Source of the DNA: Arthrobacter sp. Soc17.1.1.1
GTDB taxonomy: Bacteria > Actinomycetota > Actinomycetes > Actinomycetales > Micrococcaceae
Length of the DNA stretch: 64,000 nt
Reading direction: 5' to 3'
Assembly: GCF_036867195.1 (NCBI RefSeq)
Contig: NZ_JBAJII010000001.1
Span: forward strand, 2,480,001 to 2,544,000
Part shown: piece by piece, positions 1 through 9,825 of the stretch
How the letters are laid out: each line of letters begins with the position of its first letter
Numbering within the stretch: the stretch's first letter is position 1
The notes under the pieces: model-generated
Told to the model about the DNA's origin: nothing
The model's database searches: none
The model's input: the letters and a program-made list of their open reading frames with translations, nothing else
Position numbers and translations under genes: made by a program

Positions 1-184
1 CCGTCTGCGACGACACGGCCGAGACGGCCCGGGTGATCGCGTTGGCATACGGCAGGGCCGCAGCGACACGCGTGCGTGCCTTGCCGATGCGAGACGTCGC
101 GATCAGCTCCATCGCCTTGAAGATCTTCCGCGTCGACGTGGTCGAGGCGATCTTCTGGCGGTAGACCCGGATCTGGGCTCCCAT
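1..184 (-). CDS. atpG: ATP synthase F1 gamma subunit, N-terminal part (cut by window edge)
   Basis: Gamma is the central rotor shaft of F1 that turns inside the alpha3-beta3 head. Only the first 61 residues are in the window; the rest lies to the left. The reading from the ATG at 184 gives [20 protein letters not shown], followed by the family-typical KAMELIA(T)S segment, which forms the N-terminal helix of the coiled coil. It lies 92 bp downstream of atpA in the same direction, as expected for the order atpB-E-F-H-A-G-D-C. Identification is secure from sequence and position. Confidence 0.95.
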   Translation of the reverse strand, partial: MGAQIRVYRQKIASTTSTRKIFKAMELIATSRIGKARTRVAAALPYANAITRAVSAVSSQT

Positions 185-276
185 GCTTGTCCTTTCCTCC
201 GCCCCCGCGTCGGGGAGCGATCAGGCCAGGGTCCTGCCGCCGGGAGGGGCATGGCCCCTCCCGGCGAACAGATCCT

Positions 277-1911
277 CTAGCGCTTCTGTCGAACGATCTT
301 TTCCTGCTCGACCGAGTCGGCGTCGATGGCCTGGTACTCCTCGTGGCCCGCACCGAAACCGTCGGCACCGACCCCGAAGAAGCCCTGCTTGAAGTCCGTG
401 ATCTGGGTCTTCAGCTCCTCCGCCGTCGAGTCCTCGAGCTTGCCCGTCTGGGCGAGCGTGTTGAGGATCTGCGACTTGTGGCCGAGGTGCTCCAGGAACT
501 CCGTCTCGAAGCGGCGGATGTCCTCCACCGGCACGTCGTCCAGGTAGCCGTTCGTCCCGGCCCAGATGGACACGACCTGCTGCTCCACCGGCATCGGGGA
601 GTACTGGCCCTGCTTGAGCAGTTCCATCAGGCGTGCGCCGCGGGTCAGCTGCTGGCGTGACGCCGCATCCAGGTCCGAGGCGAACATCGCGAAAGCCTGC
701 ATGTCGCGGTACTGGGCGAGATCGAGCTTCAGGGTGCCGGAGACCTTCTTCATCGACTTCACCTGGGCGGCGCCGCCCACGCGGGACACCGACACACCGA
801 CGTCCACGGCGGGACGCTGGTTGGCGTTGAAGAGGTCCGACTGCAGGAAGATCTGGCCGTCGGTGATCGAGATGACGTTGGTCGGGATGTACGCCGAGAC
901 GTCGTTCGCCTTCGTCTCGATGAGGGGCAGGCCCGTCATCGAACCGGCACCGAGGTCGTCCGAGAGCTTCGCGCAGCGCTCGAGCAGACGGGAGTGCAGG
1001 TAGAACACGTCGCCCGGGTAGGCCTCGCGTCCCGGCGGGCGGCGGAGCAGCAGCGACACCGCACGGTAGGCCTCGGCCTGCTTGGACAGGTCGTCGAACA
1101 CGATGAGGACGTGCTTGCCGCCGTACATCCAGTGCTGGCCGATGGCCGATCCGGCGTAGGGGGCGAGGTACTTGAACCCGGCGGGGTCGGACGCGGGGGA
1201 CGCGACGATCGTCGTGTACTCCAGTGCACCCTTGTCCTCGAGGGTCTGGCGCACGGCGGCGATGGTCGACGCCTTCTGGCCGATCGCCACGTAGATGCAG
1301 CGGACCTGCTTGTTCACGTCACCCGAGGCCCAGTTGTCCCTCTGGTTGATGATCGTGTCCACGGCGATGGCGGTCTTGCCGGTCTGGCGGTCGCCGATGA
1401 TCAGCTGACGCTGGCCACGGCCGATCGGGATCATGGCGTCGATGGCCTTGAGTCCGGTCTGCATGGGCTCGTGCACCGACTTGCGCTGCGTGACGCCGGG
1501 GGCCTGGGTCTCGAGCGCACGGCGGCCCTCGGCGACGATCTCGCCCAGGTCGTCGATGGGCTGGCCCAGGGGGTCGACCACGCGGCCGAGGAACGCGTCG
1601 CCGACGGGGACCGAGAGGATCTCGCCCGTGCGGTGCACTTCCTGGCCTTCTTCGATGCCGTTGTAGTCACCGAGGACGACGACACCGATCTCGCGCGTGT
1701 CGAGGTTCTGGGCGAGTCCGAGCGTGCCGTCCTCGAACCGCAGCAGCTCGTTCGCCATGACGGAGGGAAGGCCCTCCACACGGGCGATGCCGTCGCTGGC
1801 GGTGGAGACGCGGCCGACTTCGACGCGCTCCGCATTCCCGGGCTCGTAGGACGCCGCAAAGTCGTTCAACGCACTGCGTACGTCTTCGGCGTTGATGGTC
1901 AATTCGGCCAT
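277..1911 (-). CDS. atpA: ATP synthase F1 alpha subunit
   Basis: Forms the alpha3-beta3 catalytic head on the cytoplasmic face of the membrane; alpha carries the non-catalytic nucleotide sites. The 544-residue product has the N-terminal beta-barrel (about 25-95), the P-loop GDRQTGKT at 173-180 and the conserved VGGAAQVK segment that carries an arginine finger nearby. The C-terminal 35 residues are charged and acidic, typical of actinobacterial alpha subunits. The ATG at 1911 follows a 98-bp gap from atpH. The gene is co-directional with the whole atp operon and surely co-transcribed with it. Confidence 0.98.
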   Translation of the reverse strand: MAELTINAEDVRSALNDFAASYEPGNAERVEVGRVSTASDGIARVEGLPSVMANELLRFEDGTLGLAQNLDTREIGVVVLGDYNGIEEGQEVHRTGEILSVPVGDAFLGRVVDPLGQPIDDLGEIVAEGRRALETQAPGVTQRKSVHEPMQTGLKAIDAMIPIGRGQRQLIIGDRQTGKTAIAVDTIINQRDNWASGDVNKQVRCIYVAIGQKASTIAAVRQTLEDKGALEYTTIVASPASDPAGFKYLAPYAGSAIGQHWMYGGKHVLIVFDDLSKQAEAYRAVSLLLRRPPGREAYPGDVFYLHSRLLERCAKLSDDLGAGSMTGLPLIETKANDVSAYIPTNVISITDGQIFLQSDLFNANQRPAVDVGVSVSRVGGAAQVKSMKKVSGTLKLDLAQYRDMQAFAMFASDLDAASRQQLTRGARLMELLKQGQYSPMPVEQQVVSIWAGTNGYLDDVPVEDIRRFETEFLEHLGHKSQILNTLAQTGKLEDSTAEELKTQITDFKQGFFGVGADGFGAGHEEYQAIDADSVEQEKIVRQKR

Positions 1912-2009
1912 CTCAGTCCCTGCTCTCCTGTGTTGTTGGTCTCCATGGGGTGCGTGGCGACCGGGGTGTGATTCAGTGGGTGGAACTCCGGTGGGACAGG
2001 CGCTGACGC

Positions 2010-2821
2010 CTATCCCGCCAACGTGCGGCGGAGTTCGGACAGACGCGTGATGACGGTCGAGTCGACCATCTCGTCTCCAACGCTGACACGGACTCCGCCG
2101 ATGAGTGAAGGGTCGACTTTCACGTTGACCTTGAGCTCACGGCCATACATGGCGTTGAGGCCGGACTCCAGGCGGGCGAGCTGGCTCGCCGTCAGCGGAC
2201 GGGTGACGCTGACGTTGGCGATCCAGCGCTGCTGGCGTGCGGCGACGAGTTCGAGGAAGCGCTGCACGAGGGCTGCGGGCTTGAGTCCGCGCGGGGCGCG
2301 GACGGCCTGCGCGATGAGGAGCCTGCCGGCCGCACCCGCCTGGGGTACGAGCTTCAGGCCGAGGGCGACCTTCGACTCCGGGCTGGCCTGCGCCTCCGAC
2401 AGCGCCCTCTGCAGGGCGTGGTTCGAGGCGACCACCTGGATGAAGGAGAACAGCTCGTTCTCGAGCTGGTCCAGGCCCTCCGCTCCCCGGCCCTGCTCGG
2501 CCACGGCGATGACGACGGTCGCGGCGAGCGTCTCCAGGGCGTCACCGATGTCGCGGGCGTTGGCCCAGCGTTCGTTGACGAGGTCCTTGACCACGCTCGC
2601 GGCCTCCGGCGACACCCGGCCTGCGATGAGCTGGTCCACCAGCACGGCCTTGTCCCGGCCGGTACGTGACGGATCGGTCAGCGCGCGCCGGAGACCGGCG
2701 TTGCTGTCCAGGATCGCCAGGACGCCGAACAGGTCCTCCGCGAGGGCCAGGGTGGTACCCGGCAGCCGGGCCTCCAGCCCTTCACGGACGGTGGCCAGGG
2801 AGACGCTCGATACACCTGCCA

Positions 2822-2822
<1 letters not shown>
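2010..2822 (-). CDS. atpH: ATP synthase F1 delta subunit
   Basis: Delta (OSCP-like) sits on top of F1 and ties it to the b-subunit stator stalk. The product is 270 residues, longer than the roughly 180 of E. coli and normal for Actinobacteria. The N-terminal domain is helical, and the C-terminal region ends with the typical segment around [10 protein letters not shown] and [14 protein letters not shown]. The start overlaps the atpF stop by one base (TAATG), so translation is probably coupled. Mycobacteria fuse delta to a b-like domain; here b and delta are separate genes. Confidence 0.95.
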
Positions 2823-3394
<572 letters not shown>

Positions 3395-3441
3395 TCACCC
3401 GTCTTTCTTCAACTGGTCTTCGGTCGGTCAGGGCGGCTGTG

Positions 3442-3657
3442 TCAGGCGCCGATGACGAAGGCGAAGACGAGGCCCAGGATCGCGAGGGCTTCGGTCAGTG
3501 CCAGACCGAGGAAGGCGATGGGCTGGAGGACACGCTGTGCCTCAGGCTGGCGAGCGACGCCGTTGATGTAGGCCGCGAAGACGAGACCCACACCGATACC
3601 ACCGCCGATTGCGGAGAGACCGTATCCAACGAGGTTGAGGCTACCCTGTACTTCCAT
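3442..3657 (-). CDS. atpE: ATP synthase Fo c subunit (proteolipid)
   Basis: Makes the membrane c-ring whose rotation couples proton flow to ATP synthesis. The 71-residue hairpin has two membrane helices (about 8-30 and 47-70) joined by the polar ARQPEAQ loop. The proton-carrying carboxylate is Glu56 in [12 protein letters not shown]. The first helix has the tight-packing GGGIGVG pattern. None of the extra helix-1 ligands typical of sodium-type rings stands out, so it is probably a proton ring (inference). The actinobacterial c subunit is the known target of diarylquinolines. Confidence 0.98.
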   Translation of the reverse strand: MEVQGSLNLVGYGLSAIGGGIGVGLVFAAYINGVARQPEAQRVLQPIAFLGLALTEALAILGLVFAFVIGA

Positions 3658-3732
3658 TGTGTTCCTTTCAAGATGCCGCTCGGATGCGACAGGTTGTTTG
3701 GGATCATCCCCGACGGGGAAGACGTGTGTGAA

Positions 3733-4554
3733 TCAGTGGGCGTCGGCGTGCAGCGCGCCTTCGATGTAGATCGCGGCGAGCAGCGTGAAGACGTAGGCCT
3801 GGAGGACCATGATCAGCGCCTCGAGCATGTACATCGCCACGGCGCCGACGAGGACCAGCACGCTGGTGCCCTGCAGGAGGATGTTGCCGGTGGAGACCAT
3901 GTACTCGATGGCGGAGCCGGCGAGGGTCACGATGAGGTGGCCGGCGAGCATCGTCGCGAAGAGTCGCAGCGAGTGGGTGACCGGACGGACGATGAAGTTC
4001 GAGATGATCTCGATCGGCACCACGATCGGCAGGATGTACCAGGGCACGCCCGACGGGACGACGGCCAGCTTGAAGTAGCGCAGGCCGTGCTTCTTGAGGC
4101 CGATGCCCACCCAGAGGAGGTAGAAGATCGCCGCGATGGCGTAGGCGCTGCCCGGGTGCGAGAAGCTCGGCAGCTGCAGGAACGGGATCGCACCGAAGAT
4201 GTTGTTCACCAGCACGAAGAAGAAGGCGGTGAAGAGCCAGGGCACGTACTTCAGGAAGTCGCGCCCACCGATGATGTCCTTGCCGATGGAGTTGCGCACG
4301 AAGCCGTACGCCGACTCGCCGAGGAACTGCATCTTGCCGGGGACCAGCTGGCCGCGCCGCGAGGCGACGAGGAAGAAGGCGGCGATGAGGACCACGGACA
4401 GGATGACCATGAGCATCTGCTTGCCGAAGCCGGGGTCGAACCAGACTCCGTAGGCGTCACCCCAGGGCAGGATGTCCCGGTAGTGGGTGTCCTCGATAGT
4501 CGGGGCTACGAATCCCTCTTCGGTAGTTGCGGCCGGGAGCGCAAGCGCGATCAA
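3733..4554 (-). CDS. atpB: ATP synthase Fo a subunit
   Basis: Membrane stator that forms the two proton half-channels against the c-ring. The 273-residue product has about five hydrophobic helices. The essential arginine lies in SLRLFATMLAGHL, and the last helix carries the Gln of VLQAYVFTLL. The start appears to be TTG at 4554, preceded by GAGGA seven bases upstream; no ATG precedes the first conserved segment. It is separated from the AtpI-like gene by 85 bp and from atpE by 75 bp, in operon order. Confidence 0.96.
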   Translation of the reverse strand: MIALALPAATTEEGFVAPTIEDTHYRDILPWGDAYGVWFDPGFGKQMLMVILSVVLIAAFFLVASRRGQLVPGKMQFLGESAYGFVRNSIGKDIIGGRDFLKYVPWLFTAFFFVLVNNIFGAIPFLQLPSFSHPGSAYAIAAIFYLLWVGIGLKKHGLRYFKLAVVPSGVPWYILPIVVPIEIISNFIVRPVTHSLRLFATMLAGHLIVTLAGSAIEYMVSTGNILLQGTSVLVLVGAVAMYMLEALIMVLQAYVFTLLAAIYIEGALHADAH

Positions 4555-4639
4555 CGCGTTTCCTCTCTGCAGTGTCCATCGTTGGGCAAGATCTGTTCGG
4601 TCGCAGCGTTACTGGTCCGACTCGTTGAGTTGTGGGGAG

Positions 4640-4960
4640 TCACTCGGGTCCGTCCTCGGCACCGGGCGTCGCCCGGGATCCGCGCTGCGGACTCGGGGTG
4701 TGGTTCCGGGTGAGGTTGTGCATGTGGGAGAGGTAGAAACCCCCTGCTGCACCTAAGAACGCTCCCGCCAGCACCAACCAGCGCGTGTCGAGGAGATTAT
4801 CCAGCCCCCAGCCTATCAAACTCCACACCGCGATCCCGCCAATCATGTAGCTGAGGACTGCTATGCCGGCGTTGTAGCCGCCGTTCGCGAGACGGGCCTG
4901 CTCGTTCTGCGCCGACGGGTCGCCGCCTGCTCCCGGCCCGGCCGCCGGACGGTCCGCCAT
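4640..4960 (-). CDS. AtpZ/AtpI-like small membrane protein
   Basis: A 106-residue protein with a polar N-terminus and two membrane helices (about 28-50 and 60-80). The GWGLDNLLDTRWLVLAGAFLG pattern, cut here to its core GWGLDNLLDTRW, is that of the AtpZ/AtpI family encoded at the head of atp operons. Family members are proposed to help c-ring assembly or ion supply and are not part of the purified enzyme. It sits just before atpB, and its ATG follows the stop of the next upstream gene by one base, so the two are co-translated. The role is by family and position only. Confidence 0.8.
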   Translation of the reverse strand: MADRPAAGPGAGGDPSAQNEQARLANGGYNAGIAVLSYMIGGIAVWSLIGWGLDNLLDTRWLVLAGAFLGAAGGFYLSHMHNLTRNHTPSPQRGSRATPGAEDGPE

Positions 4961-4961
4961 G

Positions 4962-5537
4962 TCAGCGTCCGCCCGTCGGATCGGCGGGCGAACCCTTGCC
5001 GGGACCGGCCGGCGGGGCGGCCGGAGGCGCTACCGTTCCCGCGGCCGTGCGGCCCCGTGCGACGTCGTGCTCGACGTCGTGCTCGACGTCGTAGAGGGGC
5101 GTACGGAGCCGCGAGAAGGCGAACACCTCGGCGGCCTGCCAGGCGAGGACGGTCGCGAGGGCCCCGGAGAAGAACCAGGTGCGGTCCAGCCAGCCGGGCG
5201 TGCCGAGGAGGAACAGGACCGCGGCGAATCCGACGACCTTGATGGCGTACGTGACGATGAACAGTCCGAGCGCGCCGGAGGGGTTGCTCCGCCCCGCGAA
5301 GTGTCCGATCAGGAGGCTGATCCCGAAGAAGGCGATGACGAGGGCGGCGCCGAACAGCACGCTCAGTCCTGCCGCGGGCGAGGTGGCGAGAAGGGCCGCG
5401 ACGGCGAGGACGAGCGCCACACCGGCGGATGCCGCGGCGCTCCTGGCGAGGATGCCCAGCCAGGGGGACGCGGTGGCGCCCGCTGCAGGGACGAGGTCCG
5501 TGGGGGCTCCGGTGGCCGGATGCTCCGGTCGTGGCAC
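4962..5537 (-). CDS. ATP synthase I-like membrane protein
   Basis: A 191-residue protein with a polar N-terminus, four hydrophobic segments (about 24-50, 54-75, 85-112 and 120-140) and a polar Pro/Gly-rich tail after DVEHDVEHDV. Position, size and the four-helix layout match the ATP synthase I-like gene found between wecA/rfe and atpB in many Actinobacteria, such as the mycobacterial gene in that place. The start is GTG at 5537. One base separates its stop from the next ATG. Its function is not established; a helper role in ATP synthase assembly is inference. Confidence 0.7.
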   Translation of the reverse strand: MPRPEHPATGAPTDLVPAAGATASPWLGILARSAAASAGVALVLAVAALLATSPAAGLSVLFGAALVIAFFGISLLIGHFAGRSNPSGALGLFIVTYAIKVVGFAAVLFLLGTPGWLDRTWFFSGALATVLAWQAAEVFAFSRLRTPLYDVEHDVEHDVARGRTAAGTVAPPAAPPAGPGKGSPADPTGGR

Positions 5538-5689
5538 GCGCTGTCCGCTCTGTCGACTGCGCCGTCCGGCGCACTGCTGGTCCTCTGCCGACGGCGTCGT
5601 GAGGCCTGGAACCGGGGCGGCACGACGGAGGCGTCGGTGTGCCCGGCGCCTGAAATTCTACCGCATGACGACGACGGCCACCGGGGCCC

Positions 5690-6712
5690 TCACGCCTCCG
5701 CCGGGACGCGGCGGCGCGCCAGCGCGCGGAAGATCCGCGGCGAGTACAGGTACAGGGCGACGACCGCGGCGGCGAACAGCGAGGCCGACACGGCGAGCGG
5801 CGCCGGGGCGGTGGCGGCCACGAAACCCGCGGCACCGGTGAGCGCCGACAGGACGCTGACGAACAGCGACACCTGGACGTGGCCGAGCCCGGTGTCCGTG
5901 AGGCGCTGGTACACATGCTGCCGGTGAGCGGTGTACACGGGCTCCCCGCGCCGGGCGCGCCGCACGAACGTGGTGAAGGTGTCGGCGAGGTAGATCAGCA
6001 CGGGCGAGAGCAGGTATTCGAGGTAGACCCCGGCCAGCAGGCCGGTGACGGCGATCGCCGCGATGGAGGCCCCCAGCAGGTAACTGCCCACGTCGCCGAG
6101 GAACACGAAGCCGCGGCCCAGGTTCCACGGCAGGAAGCCCGCGAACGCCGCGGCGACCACCAGGCCCGCGACCGTCAGCCAGAGCTGGTCGCTGAGGACT
6201 CCCGCGCCGGAGTAGAACAGGCCCACCACCACCCCGTGCATGCCCGAGATGCCGTTGATGCCGTCCATGAAGTTGGCGGCGTTGATGTAGGTGGCGACCG
6301 CGACCGCGCCGACGGGCACCCACCAGTAGCTGCTGTCGTCGATGGTGGTCGCGAGCGCGACGGTCCCGAGGGCTCCGACCAGGAGCTGCGCGGACGCGCG
6401 GACGCGGATCGACAGGCCCCGGAAGTCCTCGGTCCAGCCGAGCGCAGCCGCGGCCGCGATCATGACCAGGATGATCAGGATCAGCGACCGGTCCACCGCG
6501 ACGAGGCCCGTGGCGAGGGAGAGCGCCAGGGCGGCGAGGATGGCCGCCGCGACGGCCACGCCCATCCCGCGGATCACGGTGGTGGTGTGGGAGGACCGGT
6601 CGTTGGGGATGTCGATGACACCGAGGCGCTTCAGCAGGGGCTTCACGACGACGGGCAGCGCGAGCGACAGCCCGAGGGACACGAGCGCGACGAGGGCGAG
6701 GAGCGGGTTCAC
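5690..6712 (-). CDS. WecA/TagO-type undecaprenyl-phosphate sugar-1-phosphate transferase
   Basis: Integral membrane enzyme of the PNPT family. It transfers a sugar-1-phosphate from a UDP-sugar (commonly GlcNAc) to undecaprenyl or decaprenyl phosphate, the first lipid-linked step of wall glycan synthesis. The 340 residues contain about ten helices and the family motifs PNDRSSH (36-42), WTED (93-96), NFMDGINGISG (147-157), FLGDVGS (204-210) and HRQHVYQRL (263-271). The GTG start overlaps the preceding stop (GTGA), coupling it to the CapD-like gene. The exact sugar cannot be read from sequence. It stands in the place of mycobacterial wecA (rfe) upstream of atp. Confidence 0.9.
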   Translation of the reverse strand: MNPLLALVALVSLGLSLALPVVVKPLLKRLGVIDIPNDRSSHTTTVIRGMGVAVAAAILAALALSLATGLVAVDRSLILIILVMIAAAAALGWTEDFRGLSIRVRASAQLLVGALGTVALATTIDDSSYWWVPVGAVAVATYINAANFMDGINGISGMHGVVVGLFYSGAGVLSDQLWLTVAGLVVAAAFAGFLPWNLGRGFVFLGDVGSYLLGASIAAIAVTGLLAGVYLEYLLSPVLIYLADTFTTFVRRARRGEPVYTAHRQHVYQRLTDTGLGHVQVSLFVSVLSALTGAAGFVAATAPAPLAVSASLFAAAVVALYLYSPRIFRALARRRVPAEA

Positions 6713-8631
6713 GCGGACCGTCCGACGTGCGACCGGGCCACCGGGACGGTCGCCGTCGGCGGGTCCACCGTGCCCGCGGTGACCTCGCCGGCCGTCCCTG
6801 CGCCGGCGCCGATGCCGGGCCTGCCCTGCCCGAAGCCGCCCTCGGACTTCCACGCCTGGAGGCTCAGCTGCTGGGGGTCGAGGGGCGCCACGGTGGTGTG
6901 CGAGATCTTGGGGTGCAGGGGCCGGGAGTCGTTCTCGCCCTCGCCCATGAGGTCCTCGTGCATCTTCTCGCCCGGCCGGAGACCGGTGAAGACGATGTCG
7001 ATGTCCTTGCCGGACATGGCGATCATGCGCTGGGCGACGTCGAGGATGCGCACCGGCTCGCCCATGTCGAGGATGAGCACCTCCCCTCCCCTGCCGATGG
7101 CACCGGCCTGCACCACGAGCTGGCAGGCCTCGGGGATGGTCATGAAGAAGCGGGTGACCTCGGGATCGGTCACCGTGATGGGGCCGCCGTTGCGGATCTG
7201 CTCGGTGAACAGCGGCAGCATGGAGCCGCGGCTGCCGATCACGTTGCCGAACCGCACCGAGACGTACTTCTGCCCCGTACGCTCCGCGTGCCAGGAGGTG
7301 AGCTTCTCCGCGACCCGCTTGGAGTGGCCGAGGACGCTCGTGGGATCCGCCGCCTTGTCCGTCGAGATGTTGACGAAGTTGGTGACGCCGACCGCGCCGG
7401 ACGCCCGCAGGACGTTGAGGGACCCCTGGACGTTGGTCTTCCACGCCTCCTCGGGGTACTGCTCGAGCAGCGAGACGTGCTTGAGTGCCGCCGCGTGGAA
7501 CACGACCTGCGGCCTGCGGTCCTCGAAGATGTCGAGCAGGGCGTCCGCGTCGCGGATGTCGGCGAGGACGGTGTCGCGGCCGGTGAGCAGCCCGCGCCCG
7601 GTGAGGGAGATCTGCGTGGACTGCAGCCCGGTCTCGTCCCGGTCCAGCATGATGAGTTCCGCCGGCGCGAAGGTCGCGAGCTGCCGGCAGAGCTCCGAGC
7701 CGATCGACCCGCCCGCGCCGGTCACGAGGACGCGCTTGCCGGTGACGTAGCCGGCCACCTCGTCGGGGTGGATGTCCACGGGGCGCCGGCCGATGAGGTC
7801 CTCGACCGCGACCTCGCGGAAGTCGGCGATGGCGGCTCCCGCGGCGCCGAGCATGTCGCGCAGCGGGGGGAGGACGAGCACCTTGATGCCGAGGCCCGCC
7901 ACGAGGTCGGAGACGCGGCGCACCTGCGCGGCCTCGACCTCGGCGAACGCGATGACGAGGACCTGCGCCTGCGTCCTGGCGGCGATGTCCCGGAGGTCGT
8001 CGATCCGCCCGAGCACGGGCACGGCGGACAGCCGGAGGTGCTTCTTGGCGGGATCGTCGTCGACGAGGCCCACCGGGAAGTAGGGGGACTCGGGGTCCTG
8101 CATCATGCGCTTCACGAGCGAGTTGCCGAGGAAGCCGGCGCCGTAGATGAGGGTCCGCTGGGCGTCCTCCCCGGGCTTGGCCTTGCTCTCCACGTACATG
8201 CGCTTCAGGTAGCGGGTCGCGGCGAGGAACATGCACGCGAAGGGGAACGCGATGATCCCGATGCTGCGCGGCACCTCGATGACGCTGAAGAAGGCCACGC
8301 CGGTGAGCACGAGGATGACGGCGACGAGCACGGCGACGATGACCAGCAGCTTGGCCTCGTGGAAGCTGCCGAAGCTGTACCTGCCGCGGTACAGGGCGAA
8401 GCTGAGTCCCACCACCAGCTGGGCGATGACGGCCACGGCGCAGAACGCGGCGATGCCCGGGACGTTGACCTCCTTCACGAGGAGCTCGTAGCGCAGGATC
8501 AGCGCGAGGAGGATGGCGACGATCCAGGCGACGGCGTCGAGCAGGTACTGCGACCACAGCCAGATCGCAGGCTTGTCGCCTGATGGAGCCGCGGCGGTGG
8601 AGCCCGGCGGGCGGCCTTCGTTGAGTCCCAT
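6709..8631 (-). CDS. CapD/FlaA1-type nucleotide-sugar 4,6-dehydratase/epimerase
   Basis: Membrane-anchored short-chain dehydrogenase that converts a UDP-HexNAc to a 4-keto-6-deoxy or epimerised sugar for surface polysaccharide. From the ATG at 8631 the product is 640 residues. It has four membrane helices (about 28-140), a first Rossmann domain (YGAGFLGN, 163-170) and a second, catalytic SDR domain with GAGGSIGSE (306-314). STDKAADP replaces the usual Ser-Tyr catalytic pattern, as in the FlaA1/CapD group, and LRPGEKMHEDL lies near the end. The C-terminal 60 residues are low-complexity. AGGA precedes the ATG. It overlaps the WecA-like gene and probably supplies its sugar. Confidence 0.9.
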   Translation of the reverse strand: MGLNEGRPPGSTAAAPSGDKPAIWLWSQYLLDAVAWIVAILLALILRYELLVKEVNVPGIAAFCAVAVIAQLVVGLSFALYRGRYSFGSFHEAKLLVIVAVLVAVILVLTGVAFFSVIEVPRSIGIIAFPFACMFLAATRYLKRMYVESKAKPGEDAQRTLIYGAGFLGNSLVKRMMQDPESPYFPVGLVDDDPAKKHLRLSAVPVLGRIDDLRDIAARTQAQVLVIAFAEVEAAQVRRVSDLVAGLGIKVLVLPPLRDMLGAAGAAIADFREVAVEDLIGRRPVDIHPDEVAGYVTGKRVLVTGAGGSIGSELCRQLATFAPAELIMLDRDETGLQSTQISLTGRGLLTGRDTVLADIRDADALLDIFEDRRPQVVFHAAALKHVSLLEQYPEEAWKTNVQGSLNVLRASGAVGVTNFVNISTDKAADPTSVLGHSKRVAEKLTSWHAERTGQKYVSVRFGNVIGSRGSMLPLFTEQIRNGGPITVTDPEVTRFFMTIPEACQLVVQAGAIGRGGEVLILDMGEPVRILDVAQRMIAMSGKDIDIVFTGLRPGEKMHEDLMGEGENDSRPLHPKISHTTVAPLDPQQLSLQAWKSEGGFGQGRPGIGAGAGTAGEVTAGTVDPPTATVPVARSHVGRSA

Positions 8632-8850
8632 GATTCCTAACGGTGTCAGGCAGCCACCGTGTCCGGCACCGGATCCGCCTGCCGCTGCCGGGGTGCTCCG
8701 GTACCGGCGCGGCCGGTGCCCGGTCCGGCGGGGCTGGTCCGGCGGGTGCTGGAACACGGTGTAATAGACTGCTGTTACCCGAGAATACTAGCCGCCCCGC
8801 CCGTGACAGGCCCGTTGCGCACCGCGCTGGCGCGGCCCGGAAGGACCACG

Positions 8851-9825
8851 TTGCACGCCACCGACGCCGGCAGTCCGCGCGTGTTCATCGTCATCACCAC
8901 CTTCAACCGGGCCGACCACCTGCGGGACCTCCTCGCGTCGATCGACGCCATGGACCCGGCACCGTCGGGCGTGATCGTCGTCGACAACGCGAGCACCGAC
9001 GGCACCCCTGAGCTCCTGGCGGCCCTCGCGCCGCGCGTGCCGGTCCTCGTGCACCGCCTCCCGGTTAACGTCGGCGGGTCCGGCGGCTTCGCGGCCGGCG
9101 TGTCGCGCGGCCTCGAGGAGGGCGCCGAGTGGCTGTGGCTGATGGACGACGACGTCGTGGTGCTGCCCGACGCCCTCGCGTCCTTCCGTCCCTGGCTGGA
9201 CCGCTACTCCTGCATCCACGGGCGCCGGTACGACCACGCCGGTGAACCGTTCTTCTGGCAGCACATCCTCAACGAGTCCCTCGGCGTGCACCTGCCGGTG
9301 CGCGGGGACGTCTTCGCGCGGTCCCGGGTCTTCCACACCAACGTGGGCTGCTTCGAGGGCATGCTCGTGGCCGCGGACGTGGTCCGGGAGATCGGGCTGC
9401 CCGACGCCCGGTTCTTCCTCAACGGCGACGACCTCACCTACGGCTGGCTGATCTCCCGGCGGTACCCCGTGGCGTACGTCGACGCCTTCGTGCTCCGGAA
9501 GACGCGTGCCCAGCGGCAGGTGGACCTCGGCGTGCGGCACCTCAACGACTCCAGCGACCTCTCGCGCTTCTGCGGCATGCGCAACCGGGGGCACCTCGCC
9601 CGCTACCTGCGCCTGCACGGCCGCTTCAGTCCGGTGGGGTTCGGCCTCGGGACGCTCCTCTCGGCCGGGAAGGAGCTCGTGCGCCTCGTCGCCGTCGAGC
9701 GGTCCCTTTCCGGCGCGGGCGCCCTCTGGCGGGGCTGGCGCGCCGCGCGAGCCATCCTGCGCGATCCCCTCTGGCAGCCCGAGCCGCCACTGGCGGAGCG
9801 TGCGCATACCGGGGGAACGCGGTGA
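8851..9825 (+). CDS. GT2 family glycosyltransferase (GlfT1-like)
   Basis: Cytoplasmic GT-A fold transferase. The domain starts VFIVITTFNRAD (11-22), with VDNASTDG (45-52), the LGGSGGF-like VGGSGGF (74-80), and the metal/nucleotide-binding triplet in LWLMDDDV (DDD 99-101). The later NVGCFEGM and FFLNGDDLTYGW segments resemble actinobacterial galactofuranosyl/rhamnosyl transferases of the GlfT1 kind; acceptor and donor are not certain. I prefer the TTG start at 8851 because GGAAGGA lies five bases upstream; an in-frame GTG at 8803 lacks a ribosome-binding site. It overlaps the next gene by GTGA and is divergent from the CapD-like gene. Confidence 0.85.
   Translation: MHATDAGSPRVFIVITTFNRADHLRDLLASIDAMDPAPSGVIVVDNASTDGTPELLAALAPRVPVLVHRLPVNVGGSGGFAAGVSRGLEEGAEWLWLMDDDVVVLPDALASFRPWLDRYSCIHGRRYDHAGEPFFWQHILNESLGVHLPVRGDVFARSRVFHTNVGCFEGMLVAADVVREIGLPDARFFLNGDDLTYGWLISRRYPVAYVDAFVLRKTRAQRQVDLGVRHLNDSSDLSRFCGMRNRGHLARYLRLHGRFSPVGFGLGTLLSAGKELVRLVAVERSLSGAGALWRGWRAARAILRDPLWQPEPPLAERAHTGGTR

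Noticed and set aside
5690-8557. Single frame joining the WecA-like gene to the region of the CapD-like gene
   Set aside because: Only the part after the GTG at 6712 looks like a protein. The upstream part is the shadow of the CapD-like gene in another frame; the two genes overlap by GTGA instead of being fused.
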